Position numbers and translations under genes: made by a program. From positions 3,089,369 to 3,153,368 of the forward strand of contig NZ_CP036343.1 in assembly GCF_007746795.1 (NCBI RefSeq): a DNA stretch of 64,000 nt, read 5' to 3'. The stretch is from Gimesia algae. GTDB lineage: Bacteria; Planctomycetota; Planctomycetia; Planctomycetales; Planctomycetaceae. The notes under the pieces were generated by a model. It was not told where the DNA came from and did not search any database. It was given only the letters and a program-made list of their open reading frames with translations. Every line of letters begins with the position of its first letter. Within the stretch, counting starts at the first letter, position 1. This document shows, in pieces, positions 8,139 through 16,844 of this stretch.

Positions 8139-9026
8139 GTGACTAAAGAGCTTCTCTCACAGCGTAAAGTCAATTCGTTCTCAACTTCTTCTCCGACCCC
8201 TCAACCTGATCACGCCAACTCCGTTCTTTCATTGATTGATCGAATTTCGATTAATCAAATCACGACTTACCACTGGTCTCTGGAACAAAGCCTGCGTGGT
8301 CTCGTGTCATGTGGTATACCTGCCGTCGGTCTCTGGAACCGAAAAATTCTCGACCTGGAACCAGCACAGTCTGCAGAACTGGTGATCGATTCGGGCATCA
8401 AAGTCTCTTCCATTTCCCTGGCAGGTGGTTTTACCGGTTCTAACGAGTACTCTTTTGAGGAAGCGATTACTGACGCTGTCCAGTTGATTGAGTTTGGCGG
8501 CCAGGTCAATGCAGCGGCAGTACAAATCGCCAGTGGTCCCCGCGCCGGACATACCCTGAACCATGCACGGGAACTGACCATCGACGCACTGAAGAGGCTC
8601 GGTGATGTTGCTGCCTTAAACGGCACACGACTGGCTCTGAAAACCATGAAGAACCCACTGGCACGAAACTGGACCTTCCTCAATTCGATCGAAGCGACGT
8701 TGGAAGTGATTGACGCCTGTCAGCATCCCGCAGTGGGGATTGCAATCGACCCTGGCCACATCTGCCTGGACAACACTTCAAACAACCTGATTGCCGACAT
8801 CATCTCTTTAATTGCAACGGTGCAAATTTCAGAAATTGAATCAGGTGAATCAGTCCAGGAACTGTTCCCGGGGTTTGATGTCATGGAAGCCATCAATGAT
8901 GCTGGATACCAGGGTTACTATGACCTGGAAGTCTGGTGTGAACAGTTCTGGCAATCCGATTATGCAGATATCCTGACTCACCTGCGTCTCGCCTGCCAGT
9001 CTGAAACTCCTTCCCGGTTCAACTGA
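8139..9026 (+). CDS. Sugar phosphate isomerase/epimerase-type TIM barrel protein
   Basis: 295 residues, matching the xylose isomerase-like TIM barrel (AP endonuclease 2) superfamily. The start is a GTG at 8139 with a good ribosome binding site (CAGGTGG) 5-6 bases upstream. Expected barrel segments: FRISINQI-type first strand (RISINQITTYHWSLEQSL), GIPAVGLWNRK, IKVSSISLAGGF, ALKTMKNP in place of the usual LAIEPLHP metal strand, VGIAIDPGHICLDN and YQGYYDLEVWCEQFW. The Asp/His pair of DPGH and the Glu of DLEV fit divalent metal ligands. The glutamate normally found in the middle strand (E in AIEPL) is a lysine or threonine here (LKTMK), so the catalytic centre may be altered. Substrate unknown. 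The gene stands alone. Confidence 0.82.
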   Translation: MTKELLSQRKVNSFSTSSPTPQPDHANSVLSLIDRISINQITTYHWSLEQSLRGLVSCGIPAVGLWNRKILDLEPAQSAELVIDSGIKVSSISLAGGFTGSNEYSFEEAITDAVQLIEFGGQVNAAAVQIASGPRAGHTLNHARELTIDALKRLGDVAALNGTRLALKTMKNPLARNWTFLNSIEATLEVIDACQHPAVGIAIDPGHICLDNTSNNLIADIISLIATVQISEIESGESVQELFPGFDVMEAINDAGYQGYYDLEVWCEQFWQSDYADILTHLRLACQSETPSRFN

Positions 9027-9281
9027 GAAACCAGTCCGCGAACGACACGGTTTTTTTGTGACACTTGCAAAAATCCATGCCTGTGATTGATAAACGGATC
9101 ACACTTTGGTTACCATGGTGACTACAACTGATGCGCAGATCAAATAAAACATAAATACTGGTAAAACTTCCAGCCTGTTTTTCACTCCCTAGATTTTTGA
9201 CAGCTCCTTTACAGAGGAAGCCAATAAAATCCCTCGCTGATGAATTCTCTCCTGAATTTTATTGAAATGCGGTGACACGTA

Positions 9282-9989
9282 ATGGCTCACGAATCCTTTA
9301 GCCTGAATGATCTGGCAAAACAGTTAGGCCGTGACCGGCGTGAACTGGAAAAACTTGCCAATCGAGGCAGAATTCCGGGGCGGAAGGTGCAGGGGGAATG
9401 GCAATTCCATTCCACTGAAATTACGCACTGGCTGGAACAGGAAATGCGCAGCTATTCGACTTCAGAACTGGAACGGGTTGAACAGACGAATCCACCACCT
9501 TTGCTGGATGCAGTGAATCTCATCAGCAGCCTGATGCCCGAAGAATTAATTGCAGTCCCCCTTGATGCGCGCACGAAAAGATCGGTCCTGGAAAGTCTGA
9601 TTGAAGTTGCCGGCAGAACCTGGCAGATCTGGGAACCGGCAACCGTCCTGACTGCCGTTCAGGAACGGGAAGAAGCCTACCCCACAGCCTTCGAAAACGG
9701 AGTCGCTATCCCCCACCCCCGAAACCCGATTCCCGATGCCGTGGGCGAGCCGGTAATTGCCTACGGACGCACGTTATCAGGAATTCCGTTTGGCGCTCAA
9801 AAGGGAGCTCTGACTGATATTTTCTTTCTGGTCATCTGCTCCGACGCTTCGACACACCTGTCGGTACTCGCACGGCTGGGCAGGTTGATGCAGTTGCCTG
9901 ATTTCATAGATCAGTTGCGTGAAGCAGCTACTCCGCATGAGACCAGACAGATCATTATTGAAGCGGAAAAAAAAGTCTCTCCCGCTTAA
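9282..9989 (+). CDS. HTH + PTS EIIA (PtsN/fructose-type) fusion protein
   Basis: 235 residues with two domains. Residues about 1-55 are an excisionase/MerR-like DNA-binding helix-turn-helix: FSLNDLAKQLGRDRRELEKL, ANRGRIPGRKVQGEW, then ITHWLEQEM. Residues about 75-230 are a type 2 EIIA domain of the PTS. The segment AFENGVAIPHPRNPI holds the phosphorylatable histidine, and the C-terminal part (IFFLVICSDASTHLSVLARL) matches PtsN/FruA-type EIIA. PtsN-type EIIA proteins are regulatory phosphocarriers. The fused HTH suggests phosphorylation state is coupled to binding of DNA, or that the HTH is a protein-contact module. No other PTS gene is in the window. The ATG at 9282 follows GCGGTGAC. Confidence 0.85.
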   Translation: MAHESFSLNDLAKQLGRDRRELEKLANRGRIPGRKVQGEWQFHSTEITHWLEQEMRSYSTSELERVEQTNPPPLLDAVNLISSLMPEELIAVPLDARTKRSVLESLIEVAGRTWQIWEPATVLTAVQEREEAYPTAFENGVAIPHPRNPIPDAVGEPVIAYGRTLSGIPFGAQKGALTDIFFLVICSDASTHLSVLARLGRLMQLPDFIDQLREAATPHETRQIIIEAEKKVSPA

Positions 9990-10397
9990 AACCAGACTGT
10001 GTCCAGTTTTACGATAGCGTCTCCAGAGCCATTTGGACCTCGTATAATAGATTGAGAGACGCTACGGTCAAATGGGACGCGCTCCAGGAACTTCACCGGC
10101 TCTGCCTGCGGATTTCTCTTCAGTTGGCCTCTTTGCTACCACTTCATCTGTTTTCTACCTCACGAATTGATAACAAAAGGGAGTATTCAAATAAAAGGTT
10201 TGTTATGATTCTGAATATATTTGAATTTCCAACGTTGACGAATGCTGCCGGATCACAAAGAATGGTTTGCGTCGCTTACCATCGAATCACTAAGAGACAC
10301 CACCTCTCATGCGACGACCAGTTTCAGAATCAATGCCACCAGAGGATTCAGCAGTTTTTTGATACTGCTCCCGATGGTGCCTACGAAAAGAAAGCTC
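9990..10397. other. 408-bp intergenic region containing repeat copy 1
   Basis: Beyond the 82-bp repeat this region is open in two overlapping frames upstream of the deacetylase start at 10398, but neither has recognisable protein content. I treat it as the 5' leader of the next gene. Confidence 0.4.
9999..10080 (+). repeat. 82-bp MITE-like dispersed repeat, copy 1
   Basis: Intergenic element bounded by imperfect 25-bp terminal inverted repeats, left 9999-10023 (from GTGTCC to GCGTCTC) and right 10056-10080 (from GAGACGC to GGGACGC), 18 of 25 positions matching by hand. Copies of the same 82-bp length occur at 44415-44496 and, inverted, at 15362-15443. The internal loop contains a TATAAT at 10043-10048. 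It carries no coding capacity, so if mobile it would depend on a transposase elsewhere. Confidence 0.75.
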
Positions 10398-11129
10398 ATG
10401 AATCCAGAACCCCCGGAACAACTCGATGTCATCGCCGTCGGTGCTCATCCGGATGATGTTGAGATCGCCTGTGGCGGAACACTGGCAAAACTGGTCCAAC
10501 AAGGCTATCGCGTAGGCATTATTGACCTGACAGATGGCGAACCAACGCCACTCAGCCCGGGGCCGGAATCCAGGCTCCAGGAAGCAAAACAGGCCGCAGA
10601 GATTCTGGGAATCCATGTTCGGGAAACACTGGAACTTACCAATCGACGTCTGTTCGACAGCTTTGAAAATCGAGTCGCACTGGCGAATCTGTTTCGGAAA
10701 TATCGCCCCCAAGTTGTTCTGGGACTGGCAGGGAAAACGCCCATGGCTTCTCCTGATCACTGGCAGGCGATGCAGATTACAGATGCCGCTGTTTTTTATT
10801 CGCGTTTGACGAAATGGAATGACCAGTTCGATAATACAGAACCACACACGATTCAGAAACAGGTCTGGTATCCTCTGGGATTTGGCTCTCTGAATTACCC
10901 GGAAGGCAGTGGACAGTTTGTCGTTGATATTTCGGATACGTTCGAACAGAAACTTGACTCGATTCGAGCCTATCAGTCCCAGTTTCCCCCCGATAAAAAA
11001 CGGGTTTACCGGCTGGTGGAGAGTCAGAATCGTCTCTTGGGAACCAGTGCCGGATTTGAAGCAGGTGAGCTGTTTATCTGCTCTACTACATTGGGAGTTC
11101 GAGATTTAGTCCAGACAGTTTGCCCCTGA
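10398..11129 (+). CDS. PIG-L/LmbE-family deacetylase, BshB1-like
   Basis: 243 residues from the ATG at 10398, the usual length of BshB1. Longer upstream starts add about 50 residues without family resemblance. The zinc-binding motif [17 protein letters not shown] is at the N-terminus, followed by [19 protein letters not shown] and [13 protein letters not shown]. The third zinc ligand is expected in SPDHWQA. These segments match BshB1, which removes the acetyl group from N-acetylglucosaminyl-malate in bacillithiol synthesis. The family also contains mycothiol and other GlcNAc deacetylases. No bshA or bshC gene is in the window, so the bacillithiol role is by family resemblance only. Cytoplasmic, single gene. 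Confidence 0.82.
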   Translation: MNPEPPEQLDVIAVGAHPDDVEIACGGTLAKLVQQGYRVGIIDLTDGEPTPLSPGPESRLQEAKQAAEILGIHVRETLELTNRRLFDSFENRVALANLFRKYRPQVVLGLAGKTPMASPDHWQAMQITDAAVFYSRLTKWNDQFDNTEPHTIQKQVWYPLGFGSLNYPEGSGQFVVDISDTFEQKLDSIRAYQSQFPPDKKRVYRLVESQNRLLGTSAGFEAGELFICSTTLGVRDLVQTVCP

Positions 11130-11298
11130 AAAATTCTCATAAGACACTAAAAAACCAGCAGATACAGCATTTTTAAAATTTCCTTCCCGGACAAAAGATG
11201 CTATGATACTTCAAAGGAATTTCACATTTGTCTAGCATGGGAGGCATGAGACTTCGTCCTCACCCAGAATTATCATCGACGCGCATACAGGCTTTTTA

Positions 11299-12042
11299 AT
11301 GGTTGGAATTCGTTACGGTACAGTCAGCATTACCGGAAATTTCCGTGAAAATAATGAGGACAATCTCTTTGTTGATGACCTCAACAAATACTTTCTTGTC
11401 GCCGATGGGATGGGGGGACAATGCGCTGGTGAAAAAGCCAGCCAGCTGGCAATCGAAATCATTCCACAGAAACTGAATGAGCTGGTTGACTTTAATACTG
11501 ACCAGGCTGAAAAAATAACTCAGTCCATCGATCAGGCCGTCGCCCATGCTAATCTCGAAATCATGGCTCTAGGCGAGTTGGACCCCAACTGCCGCAGCAT
11601 GGGAACGACGATTGTATTTGCCGTCCAGGTTGGGGAGAAATTCTTCATAGGCGGCGTAGGAGACAGTCGGGTTTACCTGCTGAGAAACGACGTCCTGCAT
11701 CAATTGACGACCGACCATTCCCTGACACAGGCGCTCGTAGACGCGGGTACAATTACCGCCGAAGAAGCCTTAACTCATCGTTACAAAAATGTACTCTATC
11801 GCTACCTGGGAACGAAAGACGGTAGTGCCGGTACCCAGGCTCGCCAGCTGGATCCGACACCGCAGGATCGAATGATACTCTGTTCGGATGGTGTCACCGA
11901 TGGAATCGCTGACGAAAAACTGCAAGACCTGCTGAGACAGTTTGATGAACCGCAACAGGCGGCAGAAGAGATCGTAAAAGCGGCGCAGGAAGGTGGTTCT
12001 AAAGACAACATTACCTGCATTGTCATTTTTATTGATGAATAA
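11299..12042 (+). CDS. PP2C-type serine/threonine protein phosphatase
   Basis: 247 residues, a minimal bacterial PP2C (Stp/PrpC type) with no membrane segment. Metal-binding motifs are present in order: [14 protein letters not shown] with the first Asp pair, [54 protein letters not shown] and [13 protein letters not shown]. The protein should remove phosphate from Ser/Thr residues in a Mn/Mg-dependent way, opposing Hanks-type kinases that are numerous in planctomycetes. No kinase gene is adjacent; the closest signalling-related gene is the FHA protein at 17759-18187, which is not in the same operon. The ATG at 11299 begins [14 protein letters not shown], typical of the family. Confidence 0.95.
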   Translation: MVGIRYGTVSITGNFRENNEDNLFVDDLNKYFLVADGMGGQCAGEKASQLAIEIIPQKLNELVDFNTDQAEKITQSIDQAVAHANLEIMALGELDPNCRSMGTTIVFAVQVGEKFFIGGVGDSRVYLLRNDVLHQLTTDHSLTQALVDAGTITAEEALTHRYKNVLYRYLGTKDGSAGTQARQLDPTPQDRMILCSDGVTDGIADEKLQDLLRQFDEPQQAAEEIVKAAQEGGSKDNITCIVIFIDE

Positions 12043-12057
12043 ACCGTGTCTCAGCAG

Positions 12058-12089
12058 AAAGCACGGATTCTCTCTGTTCTCGGTGCTTT
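12058..12089 (+). terminator. Weak hairpin after the PP2C gene
   Basis: AAAGCAC at 12058-12064 pairs with GTGCTTT at 12083-12089, with part of the loop also self-complementary (CGGATTC and neighbours). It lies 16 bp after the phosphatase stop codon. There is no long T tract, so this is a tentative terminator. Confidence 0.35.
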
Positions 12090-12127
12090 ATAAACTGCCA
12101 TCTCTCAGTTTTCCCTCTGGCTGAACA

Positions 12128-13714
12128 ATGCGATTTCGAACTCTTTTACCGTTCCTGCTGACCAGCCTGATCACCATTGCTCTACTCTGGATGACTCAGA
12201 TTCCGTTAGGCGTGGATGGTGAATGGAACTGGGATCGGATCCCGTTTTCTGCAGTAGAAATGATTCCCGGCTGGATCGTTTCCGGAATTGCGTTCGCCGT
12301 CTATCTGCTGCTGACTCTGCTTGCACTCTCGCGGATGCCTTATAGCCGCTGGTACGAACTGGCTGTCTGGCTGACTGGACTGACAGCAGCCGGCTGCCTG
12401 TGGTCTCTACTCCTGCAGGACAGCCCTCCTGGAGAATACCGACTGTCGAAGGCGGCGTTTGTACTGTACTATAAAGGATCCTCGGGCTATTTCACTCAGG
12501 CACAGACTGAAATCTCCGATGCTTCAAAATTCCTCAGTGACTATGAAGCCAAGATGGAACAAGGCGATGTGTTACATGAAGGCACTCATCCACCAGGCCT
12601 GCCTCTGTTTTACCACACGTTGATTCGACTCAGTGAAAATTATCCCGGTCTGCAATCCTTTCTTCTGGACACACAACCTGCCTCATTTGAGGAAGCCGCT
12701 GATGTCATTGCGAGTATGACTTCGAATTCTGAACATCCCCTCACGCCGCGAGATCGTGCTGTTCTGTGGCTGGCCACCCTGATCACTTTAACCATGTCTT
12801 CGTTGACCATTGTCCCCCTGTTTCTTCTGGCTCAAGAATTTACATCGCGCACGGTAAGCTGGCAGGTGGCTGCATTCTGGCCGTTGATACCGGCCACCCT
12901 GATCTTCCAACCTAAATCCGATGCGCTCTACCCTGTGATCGCGATGCTGTTTCTGTATCTGTGGGTGACTGCCTGCCGAAGAAACAATCTGATCCCTGCT
13001 TTTCTGGCAGGCCTGCTGATCTGGGGAGGCCTGTTTCTGACGCTGGCATTTCTGCCGGTCGGAGCATGTGCGGTCTGTTTTTCAATGCTGCAACTCTGGC
13101 CTCGCCTGACGGGCGCCCGCGAAGCCCACACTTCCGGGAAAGCATTTCTCTTAACTGCTTCCAGTGGTCTGGCAGGTTTTTGTTTACCGATACTTACCCT
13201 GGCTGTCGTGTTCGATCTGAATCTGCTGCGGGTCTGGTTTCTAAATTTTCAAAACCATGCCGGCTTCTATAGCGAGTATACGAGGACATACTGGAAGTGG
13301 CTGCTGCTCAATCCGCTTGAGATCAGCCTGGCACTCGGACTACCCGTGTCCTGGATGATCTTGCGCTCACTCTGCAATCGAAGGCGAGTCGCTTCGGACA
13401 GGGAAGCTCTCCCCGCGCATTTCCGCCTCACAGCATTTCTGCTGTCGTGTGGCATTGTACTGATACTATTATGGCTTTCCGGAAAGAACATGGGAGAAGC
13501 GGCGCGACTCTGGCTGATCTTTCTTCCCTGGTTACTGATGATGACCATCCCTTACTGGCAGGTGATCCATCATCATCACCAGGCTCTGGAAAAGGTTCCA
13601 CCTGGTTCCTTTCTGAAAATGCAGACGGTCTGGATTGTTGCATTGACTGCTCAAGCTGTCGTTTGTGTCGCAACCGTAAACCGGATCACTGGATTTCATT
13701 TTCCTCCCGGTTGA
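12128..13714 (+). CDS. Polytopic membrane protein, GT-C glycosyltransferase-like
   Basis: 528 residues with about 10-11 hydrophobic segments, beginning with a clear membrane helix (LLPFLLTSLITIALLWM). A large extracytoplasmic loop after the third helix carries LSDYEAKMEQGDVLHEGTHP followed by PGLPLFYHTLIRL. A His-Pro-Pro-Gly segment in the first big loop is typical of GT-C/PMT-like enzymes that use lipid-linked sugars. The remaining helices (for example SLTIVPLFLLAQEFTSRTVS and LYPVIAMLFLYLWVTACRR) agree with that fold. No acidic DxD-type motif is obvious in the first loop, so activity is uncertain. It is 85 bp downstream of the phosphatase gene. Sugar and acceptor are unknown. Confidence 0.62.
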   Translation: MRFRTLLPFLLTSLITIALLWMTQIPLGVDGEWNWDRIPFSAVEMIPGWIVSGIAFAVYLLLTLLALSRMPYSRWYELAVWLTGLTAAGCLWSLLLQDSPPGEYRLSKAAFVLYYKGSSGYFTQAQTEISDASKFLSDYEAKMEQGDVLHEGTHPPGLPLFYHTLIRLSENYPGLQSFLLDTQPASFEEAADVIASMTSNSEHPLTPRDRAVLWLATLITLTMSSLTIVPLFLLAQEFTSRTVSWQVAAFWPLIPATLIFQPKSDALYPVIAMLFLYLWVTACRRNNLIPAFLAGLLIWGGLFLTLAFLPVGACAVCFSMLQLWPRLTGAREAHTSGKAFLLTASSGLAGFCLPILTLAVVFDLNLLRVWFLNFQNHAGFYSEYTRTYWKWLLLNPLEISLALGLPVSWMILRSLCNRRRVASDREALPAHFRLTAFLLSCGIVLILLWLSGKNMGEAARLWLIFLPWLLMMTIPYWQVIHHHHQALEKVPPGSFLKMQTVWIVALTAQAVVCVATVNRITGFHFPPG

Positions 13715-13815
13715 AGCTCGAGCAATGATCCCCATACAATTCCTGTAATCGGGTTATTCGGAAATCTCTGCGCAGCACTAAGCACCTGATTTTGGCTGAG
13801 TCGATAAACTCTAGT

Positions 13816-13885
13816 GCGTACCCCAGTTAATCGTAGCGTCTCCCACTCAATTTAATTCATCCCGAATGGCGCTGCGCACCCTGCA
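13816..13885 (-). repeat. Degenerate copy of the 82-bp repeat
   Basis: Read on the minus strand, this stretch shares GCCATT, an ATTGAG block, GAGACGCTACG and a TGGG..ACGC end with copy 1, but its other terminus is poorly preserved. It is best seen as a decayed relative of the 82-bp element. Boundaries are approximate. Confidence 0.4.
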
Positions 13886-13950
13886 AAAATCCTGATCTCA
13901 GGCTGGATGTCCAGCAGTGATATCTTCCGTAAAACAGGCAGGCTTCAAAG

Positions 13951-14823
13951 ATGAGCGAAACCAGATTGACCGACATGTCCCTTTTAAAACACAAATCGAC
14001 CAGACTTTGCAGGATCATCTGCTGTGTTCTCGCCACGGTATCAATGAGCCACTCCGGTTGTTCTGAGCATTCTCTGGAGTACACTGAACTCAAACAGATC
14101 AATGAAAAAGTAACGGAAGCAGAACTGAAGCGCTACCTCAAAGTCATCAAGTTGATGCCCGAAGATAAGATCCCCCCCTTTCCCACCGTCTATGCGCCAG
14201 CACCGGTCTGGAGCCATATTCGCTCACTCCCTATTGAAGACCTGGTTAACAGTGAGCAAAACAATATGTCACAGATCTGGGAGGTACAGCGCATCAGCGA
14301 TCAATTTGGTATTCGTCATCGAATTCTCAAAAAAGCACTTCTGCGAAGGGACATGTCCAAAGAACAATTCATCAGTTTCACACTGGCCATCGGGTTGGCA
14401 GCCAGTCGCCATCAGTTACGATCAGACCAGAAACTCGACGAGATTATCAATAAAGGGAATAAAGCGATCCAGCAGTTGCAACTGGATAAACGACCTTTTT
14501 CCTCACTCTCTCTGGAAGAAAGGCATCGAACATTACACGAGGCTATGTGGATAGCCCGAGTGAATCGCGCCGAACATCTCAATCAAGTCCCGCCAGAAAA
14601 TATCAATCTGGTCAAAAACAACTGGGATCAGCTCAAATCAGTATTGCCGCCACAGTTTTTGAAAAATCCACTTGATGAGCTGACGGATACACTGGAAGAA
14701 CGTGGGATCCCCTTCACACTTAAAGAAGATGGTTCTGATCAGCTTCTGGAATGGACCTCGACCAATGCGATTATTGGAACAGATGCCCCGGATCCTAAAA
14801 CAGATCCTGTGAAAATTCAGTAA
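13951..14823 (+). CDS. Hypothetical exported protein, possible lipoprotein
   Basis: 290 residues that I do not recognise. The N-terminus has basic residues and a short hydrophobic stretch (RLCRIICCVLATVSM) followed by SHSGCSEH, which could be a lipobox with lipidated Cys, though it is not canonical. Met9 (13975) is an alternative start that would give a tighter signal. The rest is polar and mostly helical, with a KRYLKVIKLMPEDKIPPFP segment, ALLRRDMSKEQFISFTLAIG and a C-terminal region ending in TDAPDPKTDPVKIQ. No membrane helix follows. The gene is convergent with chorismate mutase, with four bases between the stops. It is probably a cell-envelope protein of restricted distribution; nothing supports a function. 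Confidence 0.7.
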   Translation: MSETRLTDMSLLKHKSTRLCRIICCVLATVSMSHSGCSEHSLEYTELKQINEKVTEAELKRYLKVIKLMPEDKIPPFPTVYAPAPVWSHIRSLPIEDLVNSEQNNMSQIWEVQRISDQFGIRHRILKKALLRRDMSKEQFISFTLAIGLAASRHQLRSDQKLDEIINKGNKAIQQLQLDKRPFSSLSLEERHRTLHEAMWIARVNRAEHLNQVPPENINLVKNNWDQLKSVLPPQFLKNPLDELTDTLEERGIPFTLKEDGSDQLLEWTSTNAIIGTDAPDPKTDPVKIQ

Positions 14824-14827
14824 AATA

Positions 14828-15211
14828 TTACTGAGCGGAAGCGACATCAGGTCGCAGCTTTTGTGCCTCATTCAGATACACGTGTACGACTTCTGACTGT
14901 TTCTGATCCGTATTGACGTGAATCATGACCCTGATACAGCGAGGCATCGCCCCTTTAACAGCGATTTCAGAAGCACAGATCAGCGGCACTGATTTCATAC
15001 CCAGTTCACGGGCTGCTTCTGCCGGAAAGGCAGAGGTCAAATCAGGAGTCGTTGTAAAAAATACAGAAACGATATCTTCGTAATTTTCGATCTGGTTTAA
15101 CTTGAGAAGCTGTTCCAAGAGCTCACGCGTTGCAGACAGGACTTCTGCAGCAGCATCCTGTGTCACCGTTGTTGCACCACGTATTCCGCGTACCGACATC
15201 GTTAATACCAT
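14828..15211 (-). CDS. aroH: Chorismate mutase, monofunctional AroH type
   Basis: 127 residues, the length of the trimeric AroH class. It converts chorismate to prephenate in phenylalanine/tyrosine synthesis in the cytoplasm. Family segments: [11 protein letters not shown] at the start with the active-site Arg, [40 protein letters not shown] and VMIHVNT. The Arg and Glu/Cys positions needed by the Bacillus-type enzyme are visible. The start at 15211 is preceded on the minus strand by AGAGAT; Met5 (15199) is possible but lacks a ribosome binding site. Prephenate dehydrogenase, the next step towards tyrosine, is encoded at 45933-46808, far from this gene. Confidence 0.94.
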   Translation of the reverse strand: MVLTMSVRGIRGATTVTQDAAAEVLSATRELLEQLLKLNQIENYEDIVSVFFTTTPDLTSAFPAEAARELGMKSVPLICASEIAVKGAMPRCIRVMIHVNTDQKQSEVVHVYLNEAQKLRPDVASAQ

Positions 15212-15696
15212 GTATCTCTAATTGTTGATTACTTAACCGGAGAGTTTGACGTACTTTACGGCGTCAGTCCATTACTCCGGAAATGATTCGACAAAGCCAA
15301 AATCACATCCTAACTAATTCATCGGCTATTCGCTAGCAGTGACATTCCCGAATTCTTGAGCGCATCACACTTAAACATTGCGTCTTGCAGTCTAAGAGAC
15401 GCGGTCCCAATGCCCCTGTAAACGCTACAGTAAAACGGGACACAGTCTCATCCGCATTTCTGATCGATACTTTAATTAACCACAGAGCCAATTGAGAGTT
15501 AACGAAAAACTGGTCAAAACGGGAATATCCCCCATTTAAAAAAATGCTCTTGCATTAAAAACGTGAATTCAGTTAAAAATCAGCGAGATTAGGGGGAACA
15601 GCATTGCAGGGCTCGCCATGATGGCTGTCCCGATCCCTCTGTTCATCGTCTGACAATCGATCAACTAAACGTGCATCTTCCGGAAAGGACTCCTTG
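15212..15696. other. 485-bp divergent intergenic region between aroH and lpxD
   Basis: Contains the inverted 82-bp repeat (15362-15443). The rest is AT-rich, with no gene seen. The lpxD ribosome binding site GGAAAGGA is at 15682-15689. Confidence 0.4.
15362..15443 (-). repeat. 82-bp MITE-like dispersed repeat, copy 2 (inverted)
   Basis: Read on the minus strand it runs from GTGTCCCG to GTGATGC and aligns end to end with copy 1 (9999-10080), including GTTTTAC, TAGCGT, the GGACC centre and an AGACGC right arm. It has the same 82-bp length. Its outer right end (GCATCA read on the plus strand) matches copy 3 at 44415-44496 better than copy 1. Confidence 0.72.
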
Positions 15697-16779
15697 ATGT
15701 CGACGACAGTCGAGTGGATCGCTCAAGAGTTGAATTGCCTGGTAAAAGGCAATCAAATATTAGAAATACATGGTGCAGAGTCTGTTCTGAAAGCAGGCCC
15801 TCACGATATCACATTTGTCGGCGATGAGCTAAATCTCAAGCGGCTGAAATCAAGCAAAGCCGGCGCCGTGCTCCTGGAAAAACGACTGGAAGAATCGTTT
15901 GAGAAAGCATTCGAAGAGTCCCCCTTCACTTCGATTGCCGTTGTCGATGCCCAGGCAGCCTTCATCAAAATCATTCAGAAGCTGCGTCCATCGCGTACGT
16001 TACCCGAAATGGGGATCTCTCCCCAGGCTCAAATCAGTGACGATGTCGAACTGGGAGAAAACTGTCATATTTATCCCCAGGTCATCATTCGCCCCGGCGT
16101 TCGTATTGGCAATAACTGTCGCATCTATCCAGGTGCTTATATCGGAGAAGACTGCATCATTGGAGACGATGTCACCATTCACGCCAATGCCGTATTTTAC
16201 GCTGATGTGAAACTGGGGAATCGTGTTATCATTCATGCTGCCGCTGTACTGGGCTGCGACGGCTTCGGCTACCGTTTCGAAGCAGGTCGGTTTATCAAAA
16301 TCCCTCATCTGGGCAGTGTGCGCATTGAAGATGATGTAGAAATTGGCGCAGGGACCACCATAGACCGGGGCATGATCGGCCCTACAGTGGTCGGCGAAGG
16401 ATCCAAAATTGATAACCAGGTCATGATTGCCCATAATTGCGAAATCGGAAAACATAATGCTTTCGCCTCACAAGTAGGCTTTGCCGGTTCCATCACAACC
16501 GGGGACTATGTGAGGTGTGCCGGACAGGTTGGAGTGGCAGACCATGTACATATCGGAGATCAAGCCACACTCGGTGCCCGAGCCGGAGTCCATCGCGACA
16601 TTCCAGCCGGCGAAGTTCACATTGGTACTCCTGCTGCACCCGAAAAAGAACAACGAAAAATCGTCATGTCGCTACGCAAGGTTCCTGAGATGCGAAAACA
16701 GATTCGTGAGCTGGAAAACCAGATCAAAACCATGAGCCAACAACTCGAGAATTTAAGTAAACTCGAAGCTAACCAGTGA
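15697..16779 (+). CDS. lpxD: LpxD, UDP-3-O-(3-hydroxyacyl)glucosamine N-acyltransferase
   Basis: 360 residues from the ATG at 15697, seven bases after the AAGGA of the ribosome binding site; a TTG one codon upstream is rejected. LpxD adds the second acyl chain to UDP-glucosamine in lipid A synthesis. The N-terminal domain binds uridine ([40 protein letters not shown]). Residues about 105-320 are left-handed beta-helix hexapeptide repeats ([20 protein letters not shown] and following). The catalytic histidine is expected in [16 protein letters not shown]-terminal helix ([19 protein letters not shown]) is a coiled coil. With lpxI 65 bp downstream it forms a lipid A gene pair, evidence for an LPS-type outer membrane. 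Confidence 0.96.
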   Translation: MSTTVEWIAQELNCLVKGNQILEIHGAESVLKAGPHDITFVGDELNLKRLKSSKAGAVLLEKRLEESFEKAFEESPFTSIAVVDAQAAFIKIIQKLRPSRTLPEMGISPQAQISDDVELGENCHIYPQVIIRPGVRIGNNCRIYPGAYIGEDCIIGDDVTIHANAVFYADVKLGNRVIIHAAAVLGCDGFGYRFEAGRFIKIPHLGSVRIEDDVEIGAGTTIDRGMIGPTVVGEGSKIDNQVMIAHNCEIGKHNAFASQVGFAGSITTGDYVRCAGQVGVADHVHIGDQATLGARAGVHRDIPAGEVHIGTPAAPEKEQRKIVMSLRKVPEMRKQIRELENQIKTMSQQLENLSKLEANQ

Positions 16780-16844
16780 TCAGTCAGCGTCCTGCTCGGC
16801 ATTCACGCTTACCACAAGTTTCAATTTGAAACTCTGAAAAATCG

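Noticed and set aside
10043-10048. TATAAT inside repeat copy 1 as a promoter
   Set aside because: No -35 element at a suitable distance and the hexamer is not kept in the other copies (TATCAT in copy 3).
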